From the NCBI GenBank assembly GCA_007751475.1, contig CP036434.1, forward strand, positions 930,001-994,000: 64,000 bases of DNA. The letters run 5' to 3'. This document shows, one piece after another, positions 29,384-39,768 of the stretch. The position numbers were made by a program, and so were the translations under genes. A model generated the notes under the pieces. It was given only the letters and a program-made list of their open reading frames with translations. It had not been told where the DNA came from and did no database searches. Source of the stretch: Saltatorellus ferox (GTDB lineage: Bacteria > Planctomycetota > UBA1135 > GCA-002686595). Position 1 is the stretch's first letter. Every line of letters begins with the position of its first letter.

Positions 29384-32300
29384 CAGTCGTTCGTGAGCAC
29401 TTCGTCGAGATTCAGAAGGGTGCTGGCGACCAGCGTCCAAGCCGCGAGTTCGGCCGGGTCGAGCGCGCTGACCGCGTCCGGGAGCGGCAGCATGCCGACG
29501 CCCAGGAGGCCGGCGGCAGCTTCGGGATCGGCGCTGAACTCCGCCTGGAGTTCGGTCGCCAGGCCGGTGAGCGCGGCGCATTCCTCATCCGATGCAGGAT
29601 GCCCCACGACGTGCTCGAAGAGAGCCTGCGCGCGCTGCTCCGGCGAGCGAGCGCCCGAACCCACGATGCCCGCGGCGATGAACTTCGCCGCCTCCACGTA
29701 GGTGGGATCATTGAGCGTCACCAGCGCCTGGAGCGGCGTGTTGGTCCGCTCGCGCTGAACGGTGCAGGTGTCCCGCATCGGCGCGTCGAAGGTCGTCAGG
29801 TTCGGGGGCGGCGCGGTTCGCTTCCAGAACGTGTAGAGGCTGCGTCTTCGCTGGTCGGCTTCGGGCCCGACCTCGTAGCGCACCGTGTTGCTGCGCGTGT
29901 AGCCGACGGCGAACCAGACGCCGTCGGGCTGGTACGGGCGAACGCCGGGGCCGCCCATCGACTCGTCGAGCATCCCCGCGAGATAGAGCGCCTGGTCGCG
30001 CAGGACCTCGCCGTCCAGTCGGTGCCGCGGGCCGCGCGAGACGAGGCCGCCGTCGGGATCGATCTCGGCGCGCTCCGGCGTCAGCACGGAGGACTGGCGG
30101 TAGGCCCTCGAGAGCGCGATCCGCCGGTGCATGGCCTTCATGTCCCAGCCCTCGTCCATGAAGGTCACGGCCAGCCAGTCGAGCAACTTCGGGTGCGTCG
30201 GCCACGCGCCCTGGGAGCCAAAGTCCTCGGGCGTGGAGACGATGCCTCGACCGAAGAAGTGCTGCCAGGCGCGATTGACCCAGACCCGTGCCGCCAGGGG
30301 GTTGTCGCGCGCGACCACCCAGCGTGCCAGCGCCAGCCGGTCCGCGGGGCCGTCCTGCGGCAGGGGCGGGAGGATCGCAGGCGTGGCGGGGCCGACCTCG
30401 TCGCCGAGCCGATCGTAGGCGCCGCGCATCTGGATACGCGCCATGCGCCGTTCGCTGCGCTCCCTGGAGACCAGCGTCGTCGGCAGAGCCTCCTGGAACG
30501 CCTCCACGGCGGCACGCGCGGCCTCGCGGTCTTCGAAGAGCTGCGCCCAGACCGGGTCGACGGCGCGGCGCGCGAGCACGTCGAGTTCGGCGTCGAGGCC
30601 CTCCGTTCCGTCGCCCGACCCGAGGAGCGCGAGGGTCTGGTCTGCGGTCAACTCGTTCTCTCCCGCGGCGTCCCAGAGGCGCCAGGAGAAACCGCTCGCC
30701 CCGCCCGTGTTAACGACCTTCACCACCAGCTCGTTCTGGCCCGGAACCAGGGTGATCGGCACGAGGTCCTGATCCAGGGCCACGGCCCGCGGCGTGCGGT
30801 TCTGGTGAATCAGCTCGCCGCGCAACCAGACCATCAGGCCATCGTCGCTTCCGAGCCGAAGCTGATACGCGCGCTCCTCCCTGGCAAACATCCGGAGGAC
30901 GAGGTAGTGAACGCCGATGCCCGGCTCCAGGGCGTGCAGCGAGTCGGCCGTGAGGCGCGGCTCCGGCATCCACGCGACGCCTGGCGCGGCCTCGCCGAGA
31001 ACGTCGAGGCCGGACGCGATGGCCTCCCGTGGGAGGAACGGCCGGACGTAGAGCCCCTCCGCGCTCTCGGCCTCGAAGTGAGCTCTCCACCAGATCCCCA
31101 GCCCCGGGGCGCCGCCCGCGTCCCCGCGCGTGCTGAAGGCGAGGCGGAAACGGGCGAGGGAGTGGCGCACGTGAACGTCGGAGAAGTGCATCCGAAGGCG
31201 CAGCCGAGTTCCGGATGGGTAGCCCACGGCGACGGCCGGCAGCAGCAGCGCGGAGCGATCCCCGTCGAGCCCGAGTCCGGCCCAGCCATTCTTCAGGCTG
31301 GGGTCCAGGAGCGACGCGACCGGCCAGCCCGTCTGGCTGTGCGTGGCGACGGCCTCTCGGATGGTGACCGGCCGGAACGGCTCGGAGCCATCCAGGGGCT
31401 GACTCTCCACCTCCAGGTACGACAGCACGAAGTTCTTGTTGTCCCCGCGGCCGGGGAGCGTCTCGCCGGGCGGCGCCAGGGCGTCGAGCCGGATGCCGTC
31501 CACCGCGCCCGAGGGAATCTCGAACTCCAGCTCGTACTGCGGCACGTCAGGGTTGGGACCCTGGGCGACGATCTCGCCGCTGACGCTGTCGATGACGAGT
31601 TCGGCGCCGCCGGTCGCTTCGGCGCGCGCCGGGCTCAGGACGCTCCAGTGCTGGAGAAGCTCGTCGCGCTGCTCCTGGATCCACGCGGCGGCGCGGGCCT
31701 CCAGCTCGGGGTTCGCAGCGCTCAGCTGGGCCTCGAGTTCGGCGGAGCGGGAGCGCAGCGTCTCCAGCTCGGACGAGGCGGCCGCGTCGAGCGCCCGAAC
31801 GAACGGGCGCGGGTTCTCGATATTGCGATCCGATGCCTCCTCGTCGATCGAGTTGAAGAACGCGTACATCCCGTAGTAGTCGCGCTGGCTCAGCGGATCG
31901 AACTTGTGGTCGTGGCACTGGGCGCAGCCGAGCGTCAGGCCGAGCCAGACGGTGGCCGTCGTGTCCGCGCGATCCTTGGCGTAGATCGAGAGGTACTCCT
32001 CGGCGATCATGCCGCCCTCGGCGCTCGTCGGATTGCAGCGGTTGAAGCCCGACGCAATCTGCTGGTCGAGCGTCGCGTCGGGAAGCAGATCGCCCGCGAG
32101 CTGCTCCACGGTGAACTCGTCGAAGGGCTTGTTCTCGTTCAGCGCGCTGACGACCCAGTCGCGGTAGGGCCACATGCTGCGGCGGTTGTCGAGGTGCAGG
32201 CCGTGGGTGTCGGCGTAGCGCGCGGCGTCGAGCCAGGTGCGGGCCATGTGGACGCCGTAGCGCGGCGACGCCAGCAGGCGATCGACGGCCGCTGCGTAGG

Positions 32301-33012
32301 CGGTGTCGATGTCGGTGAGGTCGCAGTCGGTCAGGAACGCGGCGCGCTCATCGGCGCTCGGCGGCAGCCCGGTGAGGTCGAGGGTGACGCGCCGGAGCAG
32401 CGTGTAGGGATCGGCCTCTGGCTGGAGGTCGAGGCCGGCAGCCTGCAGCTTCTCCGCGACGAAGGCATCGATCGGGTCCGCGGTGAGGTAGCCGTCGACG
32501 GCGGGTGGGGCGGGGAGCGTGGGCGGGCGGAAACTCCAGTGATCCTCCCAGACCGCGCCTTGCTCGATCCAGCGCGTCAGCGTCCGGATCTCGGCGGCGT
32601 CGAGGGACTTGCCGGAGTCAGCCGGCGGCATGATCTCGTCCTCGGAGAGCGGCGCGATCCGGTAGATCAGCTCGCTATCCTCGGTGTTGCCCGGGACGAC
32701 CGCGTGCCCGCCGCTCTTGAGCGCGGCCAGGGCTCCTTCGGGGGTGTCGAGCCTGAGACCGGCACGGCGGGTCTCGGGGTCAGGGCCGTGGCAGTGGAAG
32801 CAGTTGTCCGAGAGGATCGGGCGGACCTCACGGGCGAAGTCGATCCCGTCACTGCCCGGTGTTGCGCCAGCGGTCGGGCGACCAGCCGCCCGGGCACCTG
32901 AAGTCGGGTCACCTGAAGTCGGGTCACCCGACGTGGCGACGACGCCAGGCGCAGCGCCTGTCACGACGGAAACAGAAGCCAGAGCCACGAGCGCGAAGGG
33001 GAGTCTCGTCAT
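29383..33012 (-). CDS. Planctomycete cytochrome c / DUF1549 / DUF1553 protein
   Basis: 1209 residues from ATG 33012, which begins the signal peptide ([19 protein letters not shown]). Layout: low-complexity linker with TSGDP repeats (27-40), PSC1-type haem domain ([16 protein letters not shown]71-H75; distal MPPADSGK), DUF1549 (about 160-370, with [30 protein letters not shown], a second CXXCH), an inserted beta-rich ligand-binding region (about 420-880), and C-terminal DUF1553 ([44 protein letters not shown]). Always found with DUF1501 genes in this phylum and probably periplasmic. Stop overlaps the downstream DUF1501 start. Divergent from the YihY gene with 58 bp between. Confidence 0.95.
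32895..32924. repeat. 15-nt in-frame tandem repeat
   Basis: Two exact copies of CACCTGAAGTCGGGT followed by a partial third, encoding the TSGDP repeats in the linker after the signal peptide of the cytochrome/DUF1549 gene. In-frame units may vary in number between strains. Confidence 0.85.
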
Positions 33013-33070
33013 GAACGACAGTTTATGGCCTTCCGGCGAGGGAAAGCGGTTCTTATGAACCCAGCACCTC

Positions 33071-34834
33071 ATGAATGAACTGAATCGAGCCGACGAGGAC
33101 AGCAAGCCGCCAGCCGGCGCTGAGCCCGTGACTGAACCCAAGGGAAACAAACCAGCCCCCGGTGCGCCTGATCTGCGTGGCACACGCCGTTTGCGCCCGG
33201 AGCCACGCGGTCGGATCGAAAGCCACGCCGTCGGGCTGCATACCTTTTTTACCCGTGACCTCTGGTCCCGCGAGCTGGCGTCCCTGCCGACGTTCCGTCG
33301 CTGGGGCTACGGAGTGGCGCGCGTCATCCACCTGACGATCACGAACTTCGTCAAGGATCGGTGCAGCTGGCGAGCCGCCGCCCTGACCTACATCACGGTT
33401 CTGTCGCTCGTTCCGATGCTCGCGCTCGGATTTTCGGTGGCCAAGGGGCTCGGCGCCTACGAGACGCTCCTGGCGGAGACGATCATCCCGTTCCTCGATT
33501 CGACCTTCGGGCCCGCGGATGGTGCGCCCACGGAACTCGAGGAGCTGGGCGTCACGTCGGCCAAGCCAGCTCCCACGCCAGAGGCCGCGCCAGCTGGTGA
33601 ACAAGGCAGCGAAATCGGCGAGGACACGGCGGTCCAGGACGGCGACTCGTCGGCGGATCAGGAATCGGGAGACCTCGCCCCCGTGGACCCGGCTCGAGCG
33701 GAAGCCGACTTCGAGGAGGCGATCGAAGAAGGGCTCAAGGAGGAGTTCAAGCAGCAGGGCGGCTCCGAGGTTCGCCGCGCGATCGACACGGTGCTAGGCT
33801 TCGTCCAGAAGACGGACGTGTCGCGGCTCGGCGTGCTCGGCCTGCTGATCGTCGTCTGGACGGTGATTCAGCTGCTCGGTGCGATCGAGAAGTCGTTCAA
33901 CGATATCTGGGGCGTCACGAAGTCGCGGAGCCTACCGCGCAAGCTGGCGGACTATCTCTCGACGATCGTGCTCGTCCCGCTCTTGCTCGTCACGGGAACC
34001 GGCATCCTGGGGCTGGTTCGAAGCGGCTGGCTCAATCAGTACATGGGAGGTGGTGAGGGGCCCGTTTTCGCCATCTTCGGCTCGCTGGCGCCGCTGACCG
34101 TGATCTGGATCGGGTTCGCCTTCGCGTACATTCTGATGCCGAACACGCGCACGCGCGTCACGTCGGCCCTCGTGGGCGGCGTCATCGGCGGCACGATGTG
34201 GCAGCTGTTCCAGTTCGCCCACCTCAAGCTTCAGGTCGGAGTCGCCAATTACAACGCGATCTACTCGACGTTCGCCGCGCTGCCGATCTTTCTCTTCTGG
34301 GTTCATTCGTCCTGGATGACGGTGCTTCTTGGGGCGGAGGCCGCCGCCGCGCACCAGAACCAGGCGCGCCACGGTCAGCTCGTCCGGAGTCGAAACTTCG
34401 ATCTCGCGCTCAAGGAGACGATTGCATTGCGTCTGGCCGTGCGCGTGACGCGTGTCTTCCTGGCCGGTGGGCAGCCGCACTCCATGGATGACCTCGCGGT
34501 CGAGCTGGGCTGTCCGGAGCGGACCATCGAGGAGGTATCCCGCAAGCTCGAGCGCGCTCGGATCCTCGCGATCGTGGAGTCCGAGCCGGACGATCCCGCG
34601 CTCGTCCTCGCGTCGGATCCGGACCGCGTGCGTATGCAGCATGTATTCGATGCCCTGAAGGGAGACGCCCTCGATGCGCGGGATCTCCAGGAGATTGGCG
34701 CATTCGACGAAGAGGATGGCCCGTTAGGGGAAGCGTTCGGACGCTTCCGAAGGATGCAGGACCGCGCAGAAGAGAATCTGTCTCTTCGTGAGCTGGCTCG
34801 AACGGGAAACGGAACGGCTCTCCTCTCGGAGTGA
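33071..34834 (+). CDS. YihY/BrkB-family integral membrane protein with acidic insertion
   Basis: 587 residues. After a charged 80-residue N-terminus come the YihY membrane segments: WRAAALTYITVLSLVPMLALGFSVA (about 100-124), then after a gap VSRLGVLGLLIVVWTVIQLLGAIEKSFNDIWG (250-281), ADYLSTIVLVPLLLVTGTGILG, PLTVIWIGFAFAYILMPNTR and ALPIFLFWVHSSWMTVLLGAE. Residues about 147-230 are a Glu/Asp/Pro-rich insertion absent from short homologues such as E. coli YihY. A C-terminal cytoplasmic tail (440-587) contains a winged-helix-like unit (HSMDDLAVELGCPERTIEEVSRKLERARIL). Family function is unsettled; the old RNase BN label is wrong. Confidence 0.88.
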   Translation: MNELNRADEDSKPPAGAEPVTEPKGNKPAPGAPDLRGTRRLRPEPRGRIESHAVGLHTFFTRDLWSRELASLPTFRRWGYGVARVIHLTITNFVKDRCSWRAAALTYITVLSLVPMLALGFSVAKGLGAYETLLAETIIPFLDSTFGPADGAPTELEELGVTSAKPAPTPEAAPAGEQGSEIGEDTAVQDGDSSADQESGDLAPVDPARAEADFEEAIEEGLKEEFKQQGGSEVRRAIDTVLGFVQKTDVSRLGVLGLLIVVWTVIQLLGAIEKSFNDIWGVTKSRSLPRKLADYLSTIVLVPLLLVTGTGILGLVRSGWLNQYMGGGEGPVFAIFGSLAPLTVIWIGFAFAYILMPNTRTRVTSALVGGVIGGTMWQLFQFAHLKLQVGVANYNAIYSTFAALPIFLFWVHSSWMTVLLGAEAAAAHQNQARHGQLVRSRNFDLALKETIALRLAVRVTRVFLAGGQPHSMDDLAVELGCPERTIEEVSRKLERARILAIVESEPDDPALVLASDPDRVRMQHVFDALKGDALDARDLQEIGAFDEEDGPLGEAFGRFRRMQDRAEENLSLRELARTGNGTALLSE

Positions 34835-34931
34835 GCGCGTTCTCGGATGCCAGGCGGATCAGGTTCCGCGTTTGGGTCCGCGCATATTCGATCCTCCGCA
34901 ATCGTCCCGCAGCGCGTACCGTTCATGGGTA

Positions 34932-34957
34932 GCGGCGTGAGGCTGTTGCCTCGCCGC
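34932..34957 (+). terminator. Hairpin between YihY gene and tandem-domain gene
   Basis: GCGGCG (34932-34937), TG bulge, AGGC / GCCT (34948-34951), CGCCGC (34952-34957). A ten-pair stem with a four-base loop, 98 nt after the YihY stop and 34 nt before the next ATG; no T tract. Either terminator or 5' leader structure. Confidence 0.45.
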
Positions 34958-34991
34958 CGTCATTCCGTCCCTACTCTCCTGCGCGCTCTTC

Positions 34992-36788
34992 ATGAGACTC
35001 TTCCTATCGCTCGCGGCTGCGAGCCTCGCGCCTGCCGCTGCTGCGCAGACCGTCATCCAGATTCCGCTCAACTACAACTTCAACGGAATCGTCCACGCAG
35101 GTGAGGCCGGCGTCCCGGACGATCCCGCGGGATACCGCTCGATCTCGGACCGCGGTCTCGACTTCACCGCGGGCGTGCCCACGAACGCTCAGCTCGCTCC
35201 CTACGCCATCGTCAGCATGCCGGGTGTCCTCGACATCGTCCACGTGGGCGATCGCGACACCGTGGACGGAGGCAACTACCCCTTCGATCTTGCAGCGAAC
35301 GGGGACAACCTCGGCATCCAGCCGACCTGGCTCCCGAGCACCAACCAGACGGGTCCGCAAACGACCGTTCTTCCGTCACCGATCACGCTCGGGCAGACGG
35401 CCAACGTTCGCGTTCTCTTCCAGGTCAGCAACGGCGGCGGCGCGCTCGACGTGGTCCTCGGCTTCCAGAGCGGAGCGACTGCATCGGGGACGATCAGCGC
35501 AGGCGACTGGTTCGGCGGCCCCTACCTCGGAACGGGTTCGACGGATTCGGCCATCGCGGACAATAACCTGTCCCTCACGGAGGGCGTCGTCGACTTCAGC
35601 GCATCGGCCGGTGAGACGCTGACCTCGATCTCCTTCCAGAACCCGTCCAACTTCAACGGGGGCTACGCGATCCTCGCGTGCAACGTCGAGACGAGTTCCT
35701 CGCCGACGACCCTCATCCCGGTGGCGTTGAACTACAACTTCAACGGCATCGTCCACACGAACGAGGACGGCGTTCCGGACGATCCGAACGGCTATCGCTC
35801 CATCTCGGACCGTGCTCTCGACTTCACGACGGGTATCCCTTCGAACCCCATCTCCGATCCCTTCACGATGGTCTCCCAGGCCGGTGTCCTGGACATCGTG
35901 CACCTCGGCGACCGTAACTTCGTGGACGGCGGAAGTCGCCCCTGGGACGCTGTGGCGGATGGAGACAACGTCGGTATCCAGCCGACCTGGCTCGCGAACA
36001 GCGATCAAACCGGACCGCAGACCACCACCCTCGCCAGCCCGGTCCCGGTCGACGCGTCGACGAAGGCTTCGGTCCTCTTCCAGATCAGCAACGGCGGCGG
36101 ATCGTTCGATGTGACGTTCAACTTCCAGTCGGGCACCTCGGTCACGAGCACGCTCGCGGGCGGCGACTGGTTCGGCGGCTCGTTCCTTGGAACGGGTTCC
36201 GAGGACTCCGGCCTCCCGGATGCCAACCTGAACCTCACCGCGACCACGATCGACCTTGCCGCCTCGGCGGGCCAGTCGATCACGTCGATCACGTTCAGCA
36301 ACTCGACCAACGGCAACGCAGGCGTGGCGATCGTTGCGATGAACTTCGAGCAGCTCGGGTTCGGCACGGTCTTCTGCGATCCGGCCGTGGCCAACTCGAC
36401 CGGAGCGTCGGGCATGATGTCGGCGGACGGTTCGTCGCTCGTGTCGGACAACGACGTGACCCTCATCGCGGACTCGCTGCCGAACTTCTCCTTCGGATTC
36501 TTCATCACGAGCCGGACGCAGGGATTCATCGCGAACCCCGGCGGCAGCTCGGGCAACCTCTGCCTGAGCGGCGCCATCGGCCGCTACGTCGGACCGGGTC
36601 AGATCCAGAACAGCGGGGCCAACGGTTCGATCTCCCTGGCGATCGACCTGACGCGTCAACCGACGCCGAACGGACTGATCTCGGTCCTCCCGGGCGATTC
36701 CTGGAGCTTCCAGCTCTGGCACCGTGACTCCGTCGGCGGCTCGACCACGTCGAACTTCACGAACGGCCTCGAGCTCACGTTCCAGTGA
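34992..36788 (+). CDS. Secreted protein with two tandem homologous domains and NSTG C-terminal domain
   Basis: 598 residues; signal peptide to about residue 18. Two consecutive units of about 215 residues (about 20-235 and 240-455) are clear duplicates: LNYNFNGIVHAGEAGVPDDP versus LNYNFNGIVHTNEDGVPDDP, then GYRSISDR, VLDIVH.GDR, DN.GIQPTWL, QTGPQTT and GDWFGG..LGTGS in both. I do not know this domain; its beta-rich, Asn/Asp-rich pattern suggests a jelly-roll carbohydrate-binding fold (inference). The C-terminal 135 residues are the shared domain (VFCDPAVANSTG, NLCLSGAIGRY, WSFQLWHRDSVGG, ending FQ). A 41-base stretch of that domain (36552-36592) is identical to 15797-15837 in the beta-helix gene. 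Confidence 0.8.
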   Translation: MRLFLSLAAASLAPAAAAQTVIQIPLNYNFNGIVHAGEAGVPDDPAGYRSISDRGLDFTAGVPTNAQLAPYAIVSMPGVLDIVHVGDRDTVDGGNYPFDLAANGDNLGIQPTWLPSTNQTGPQTTVLPSPITLGQTANVRVLFQVSNGGGALDVVLGFQSGATASGTISAGDWFGGPYLGTGSTDSAIADNNLSLTEGVVDFSASAGETLTSISFQNPSNFNGGYAILACNVETSSSPTTLIPVALNYNFNGIVHTNEDGVPDDPNGYRSISDRALDFTTGIPSNPISDPFTMVSQAGVLDIVHLGDRNFVDGGSRPWDAVADGDNVGIQPTWLANSDQTGPQTTTLASPVPVDASTKASVLFQISNGGGSFDVTFNFQSGTSVTSTLAGGDWFGGSFLGTGSEDSGLPDANLNLTATTIDLAASAGQSITSITFSNSTNGNAGVAIVAMNFEQLGFGTVFCDPAVANSTGASGMMSADGSSLVSDNDVTLIADSLPNFSFGFFITSRTQGFIANPGGSSGNLCLSGAIGRYVGPGQIQNSGANGSISLAIDLTRQPTPNGLISVLPGDSWSFQLWHRDSVGGSTTSNFTNGLELTFQ

Positions 36789-36890
36789 TGTGGATGGACC
36801 TGTCAACCCCCCTGCGGTGAGGCTTCCGATGGTCTTGTTGGGTTAGCTGAACAGTTGATAGTTCCCCGAAGCGCCCCCGCGTGGTCGCCT

Positions 36891-36960
36891 GGGAGCTTGT
36901 CGCGCATTGACGGATTCGCGTAGTGCGCTACGCGGATTCGTCAATGCGCGACAAACTCCT
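36891..36960. repeat. Long inverted repeat in convergent gap
   Basis: Arms 36891-36923 and 36928-36960 (33 bases each) around a TGCG loop. Pairing is complete except one C/A mismatch (36896/36955) and a few G-T wobbles. It lies between the convergent tandem-domain gene and prmA. The rest of the gap (36789-36890, 36961-37049) shows nothing recognisable. Confidence 0.93.
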
Positions 36961-37049
36961 GGCAGCGACGGCGCGGGGGCGGATCTTGGCGGTCCTCGCG
37001 CGAGTATCGGGCCGAGTCGCGATGGTCCAGCCGCGGGACGGGAATCCGC

Positions 37050-37976
37050 TCAGGCTCGAGCGCCGACGAAGGTGACCCAGCGGCCGCGCTGGCGCTCCTC
37101 GTCGATCCGCAGGCCGACCTCGTTCATTTTCGCGACCGTTGCGTCGCGGTGGTCGAATCGGCATCCGCTGAACGCGAACCAGCCGGTGGGGGCGAGGCGA
37201 CGATGGAATTCGGCCGCGTGGGCCTGGAGCACGTCCGCGTAGATGTTCGCGAGCACGACGTCGAAGCCGATCTCGTCCTCGCGCAGCGCGCTGAAGTCGC
37301 CGGGTCGAAAGTCGCAGCGGGCGGCCACTCCGTTGTCTTCGGCCAGTTCGTCGGCGGTGGGCTTGGATACCGGGTCGATGTCGAAGCCGACGGCGGATTC
37401 AGCGCCGAGCAGAGTGGCGGCGACCGAGAGAATGCCGCTGCCGGTCCCCGCGTCGAGCACGCGCTCGCCGCCGCGGATGCGCTGGTCGATCACGCGCAGG
37501 CACGTGCGCGTGCTGGCGTGCCGGCCCGAGCCGAACGAGCCGGCGGGCTGGATCGTGAAGCGAATATCGGACTCCCGCGGTGGACCCTCCTCGCGCCACG
37601 GCGGAAGGAGGACGAGCCGTCCGACGCGGAACGGCTTCCAGTCCTTGCGCCAGGACGTGGCGTAGTCCTCGGGCGGCAGCGGCTTGAAGTCGGCGCGGAG
37701 CCCCGTGAGTTCCTCGACGCCGATGAGTTCCACGAGTTCGTCGAGCTTGACCTGGACCCTCTGGCGGAACGACGGCGTGTCGTCCTGGGCCATCACGAAC
37801 GTGCGGACGGCGTCGTGGCCTTCCTCGGGCTGGCGAGCCGCGATCGAGGTCGTTCCGAAGGCCACCGTGGTGCAGGGACCGAAGTTGAGAGTCTCGGCGA
37901 CGAGCTCCTGCCAGCCCTGGGGCACGTCGACACGAACCTCGGTCCAGCCCATCTTCGATCGAAGCTCCTTCGTCAT
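37050..37976 (-). CDS. prmA: Ribosomal protein L11 methyltransferase
   Basis: 308 residues from ATG 37976. The N-terminal recognition domain is followed by the PrmA motifs FGSGRHASTRTCLRVID (family FGTGxHxTT), VLDAGTGSGILSVAATLLG (SAM site) and DVVLANIYADVL (catalytic NI). PrmA trimethylates L11 (RplK) in the cytoplasm. Length fits the family (about 300). Divergent from the sulfatase gene with 61 bp between. Confidence 0.9.
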   Translation of the reverse strand: MTKELRSKMGWTEVRVDVPQGWQELVAETLNFGPCTTVAFGTTSIAARQPEEGHDAVRTFVMAQDDTPSFRQRVQVKLDELVELIGVEELTGLRADFKPLPPEDYATSWRKDWKPFRVGRLVLLPPWREEGPPRESDIRFTIQPAGSFGSGRHASTRTCLRVIDQRIRGGERVLDAGTGSGILSVAATLLGAESAVGFDIDPVSKPTADELAEDNGVAARCDFRPGDFSALREDEIGFDVVLANIYADVLQAHAAEFHRRLAPTGWFAFSGCRFDHRDATVAKMNEVGLRIDEERQRGRWVTFVGARA

Positions 37977-38037
37977 GGGAGGGATCCTACCTGTTGAGTT
38001 CCTGCGACGGGCGACCGTTCACGCTATCGTCGGGGCC

Positions 38038-39696
38038 ATGTGGATTTCCTCTCTCTTGGCGCTGGCCAGCGTCCTCGGGGCCCCTCAGGTCGAGGCTTCT
38101 GCCGCTGCGCAGATCGAAGCCTCGACCGCGGAACCGGCCAGGCCGAACATCCTCCTGATCCTGACCGACGACCAGCGCGTCGACACCATCGGGTCCTGGG
38201 GGAACCAGCACATCGCCACTCCGAACATCGACCGCCTCGTGAACGCTGGCACCTCGTTCCGCCGGAACTACTGCATGGGCTCGCCGCATGGAGCTGTGTG
38301 CGCGCCGAGCCGGGCCATGATCCATTCGGGCCGCGCGTATCATTCGATCGATCACAGCGCCCTTCGCGACGTCGAACTCCTGGGCGAGACGCTGCGAGCG
38401 CGCGGCTATCGAACCTACGGCGTCGGCAAGTGGCACAACGGCCAGGAGTCCTTCAAGCGCAGCTTCGACGAGGGGCGCGCCGTGCTCTTCAGCGGTATGT
38501 CCAACCACTTCGACGTGCCGCTCCACGACGTGGGCGCCGACGGCAGCGTGGAGACGCGCGAGCCATCGACCGAGCACTCGTCGGACCTGTTCTCCGCGGC
38601 GGCGATCAGCTTCCTTGAGGATGCAGGGCAGAGCGAGCCGTTCTTCCTCAGCCTGGCGCTCACGGCGCCGCACGATCCGCGCGATCCGCCTGCGGAGTAC
38701 CGCGAGCGCGAGTTGCCGGAGCTGCCCGCCAACTTCAAGCCGCAGCATCCGTTCGACAACGGCCACCTCACGCTGCGCGACGAGAACCTCGCCGCGTGGC
38801 CCCGCGATACGGCGACGGTCCGGCGGCAGCTCGGGGACTACTACGGGCTGGTGGAGCACATGGACGCGGCCATCGGCCGCGTGCTGGACGCGCTCGAAGC
38901 GCGGACGGACGGGCGCGAGACCGTGATCGTCTTCGCGTCGGATCACGGTCTCGCGCTCGGCAGCCACGGACTGCTCGGGAAGCAGAGCGTGTACGAGCAC
39001 AGCCTGCGGGCGCCGCTCGTGATCGTCGGCCCCGGCGTGCCGGCGGGCCAGCACGTGACGGCGCTCACGTACCTCCTGGACATTCACCCGACGCTGCTCG
39101 GGTTCGCGGGGCCTCTGCCGGAGCCGGAGCCCGAAGAAGCAGAAGAAGCCGAAGCGGCGGAGGAGACCGGCGTCGAGGACGAGAACGAAACCGTCGAAGA
39201 AGCACCCGAGCTACCGCTGGAGGGCTCCGATCTCGGCCACGTTTCCCGCGACCTGGCTCCGATCTGGCGCGGCGAGCGCGCCGAGGTCCGCGAGTCGATC
39301 TACCTCGCCCTCGGCCGAACGCAGCGCGCGGTGACGGACGGCCGCTGGAAGCTCAGCGTTTACCCCGCGATCGGCCACAGGCAGCTCTTCGACCTCGCGA
39401 CCGACCCCGACGAGCTGATCGACCTCGCGGGACGCCTGCCCTTTCAGCACCACATCGACAGGCTCATGATCGACCTGGAGCGATGGAGAGAGCGTATCGG
39501 CGACCCCGATCCGCTGACGGTAGGGGAGCTGAAGCCTTTCCACGTCGACCTCACAGGCAGGGCGCGCAAGCCGGACCGCTGGCAGCCCCAGTGGATCCGA
39601 GAGACGTTCTTCGATCCTCAGCCAGAGGAGCCAGCAGTGCCAGCGGTGCCGGAGCCGCCAGCAGAGGCAGAAGCGGCAAAGGAGCCGAAGAAGTGA
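38038..39696 (+). CDS. Type I sulfatase (formylglycine-dependent)
   Basis: 552 residues from ATG 38038, which starts a signal peptide. Sulfatase fold: PNILLILTDDQRVDTIG with metal-binding Asp pair (D44, D45), catalytic CAPSR at 88-92 where C88 becomes formylglycine, GKWHNG, HDPRDPP and ASDHGLALGSHGLLGKQSVYEH with the second metal pair. A Glu-rich insertion (about 365-400) interrupts the domain near a surface loop, and the C-terminus is a Glu/Ala/Pro tail. Closest in feel to choline-/glycan-sulfatases of planctomycetes; the substrate cannot be told. Needs a formylglycine-generating enzyme encoded elsewhere. Confidence 0.92.
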   Translation: MWISSLLALASVLGAPQVEASAAAQIEASTAEPARPNILLILTDDQRVDTIGSWGNQHIATPNIDRLVNAGTSFRRNYCMGSPHGAVCAPSRAMIHSGRAYHSIDHSALRDVELLGETLRARGYRTYGVGKWHNGQESFKRSFDEGRAVLFSGMSNHFDVPLHDVGADGSVETREPSTEHSSDLFSAAAISFLEDAGQSEPFFLSLALTAPHDPRDPPAEYRERELPELPANFKPQHPFDNGHLTLRDENLAAWPRDTATVRRQLGDYYGLVEHMDAAIGRVLDALEARTDGRETVIVFASDHGLALGSHGLLGKQSVYEHSLRAPLVIVGPGVPAGQHVTALTYLLDIHPTLLGFAGPLPEPEPEEAEEAEAAEETGVEDENETVEEAPELPLEGSDLGHVSRDLAPIWRGERAEVRESIYLALGRTQRAVTDGRWKLSVYPAIGHRQLFDLATDPDELIDLAGRLPFQHHIDRLMIDLERWRERIGDPDPLTVGELKPFHVDLTGRARKPDRWQPQWIRETFFDPQPEEPAVPAVPEPPAEAEAAKEPKK

Positions 39697-39768
39697 GCCA
39701 TTCCCGGCCCAAGTCCCCACGCAGGTTGCGACGGGCCGCAGCGGACCGAATAGTGGGCATCCTCCGCC

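Noticed and set aside
29599..32901. 1100-codon open frame antisense to the cytochrome/DUF1549 gene
   Set aside because: No homology or domain pattern; the opposite strand has full DUF1549/DUF1553 motifs.
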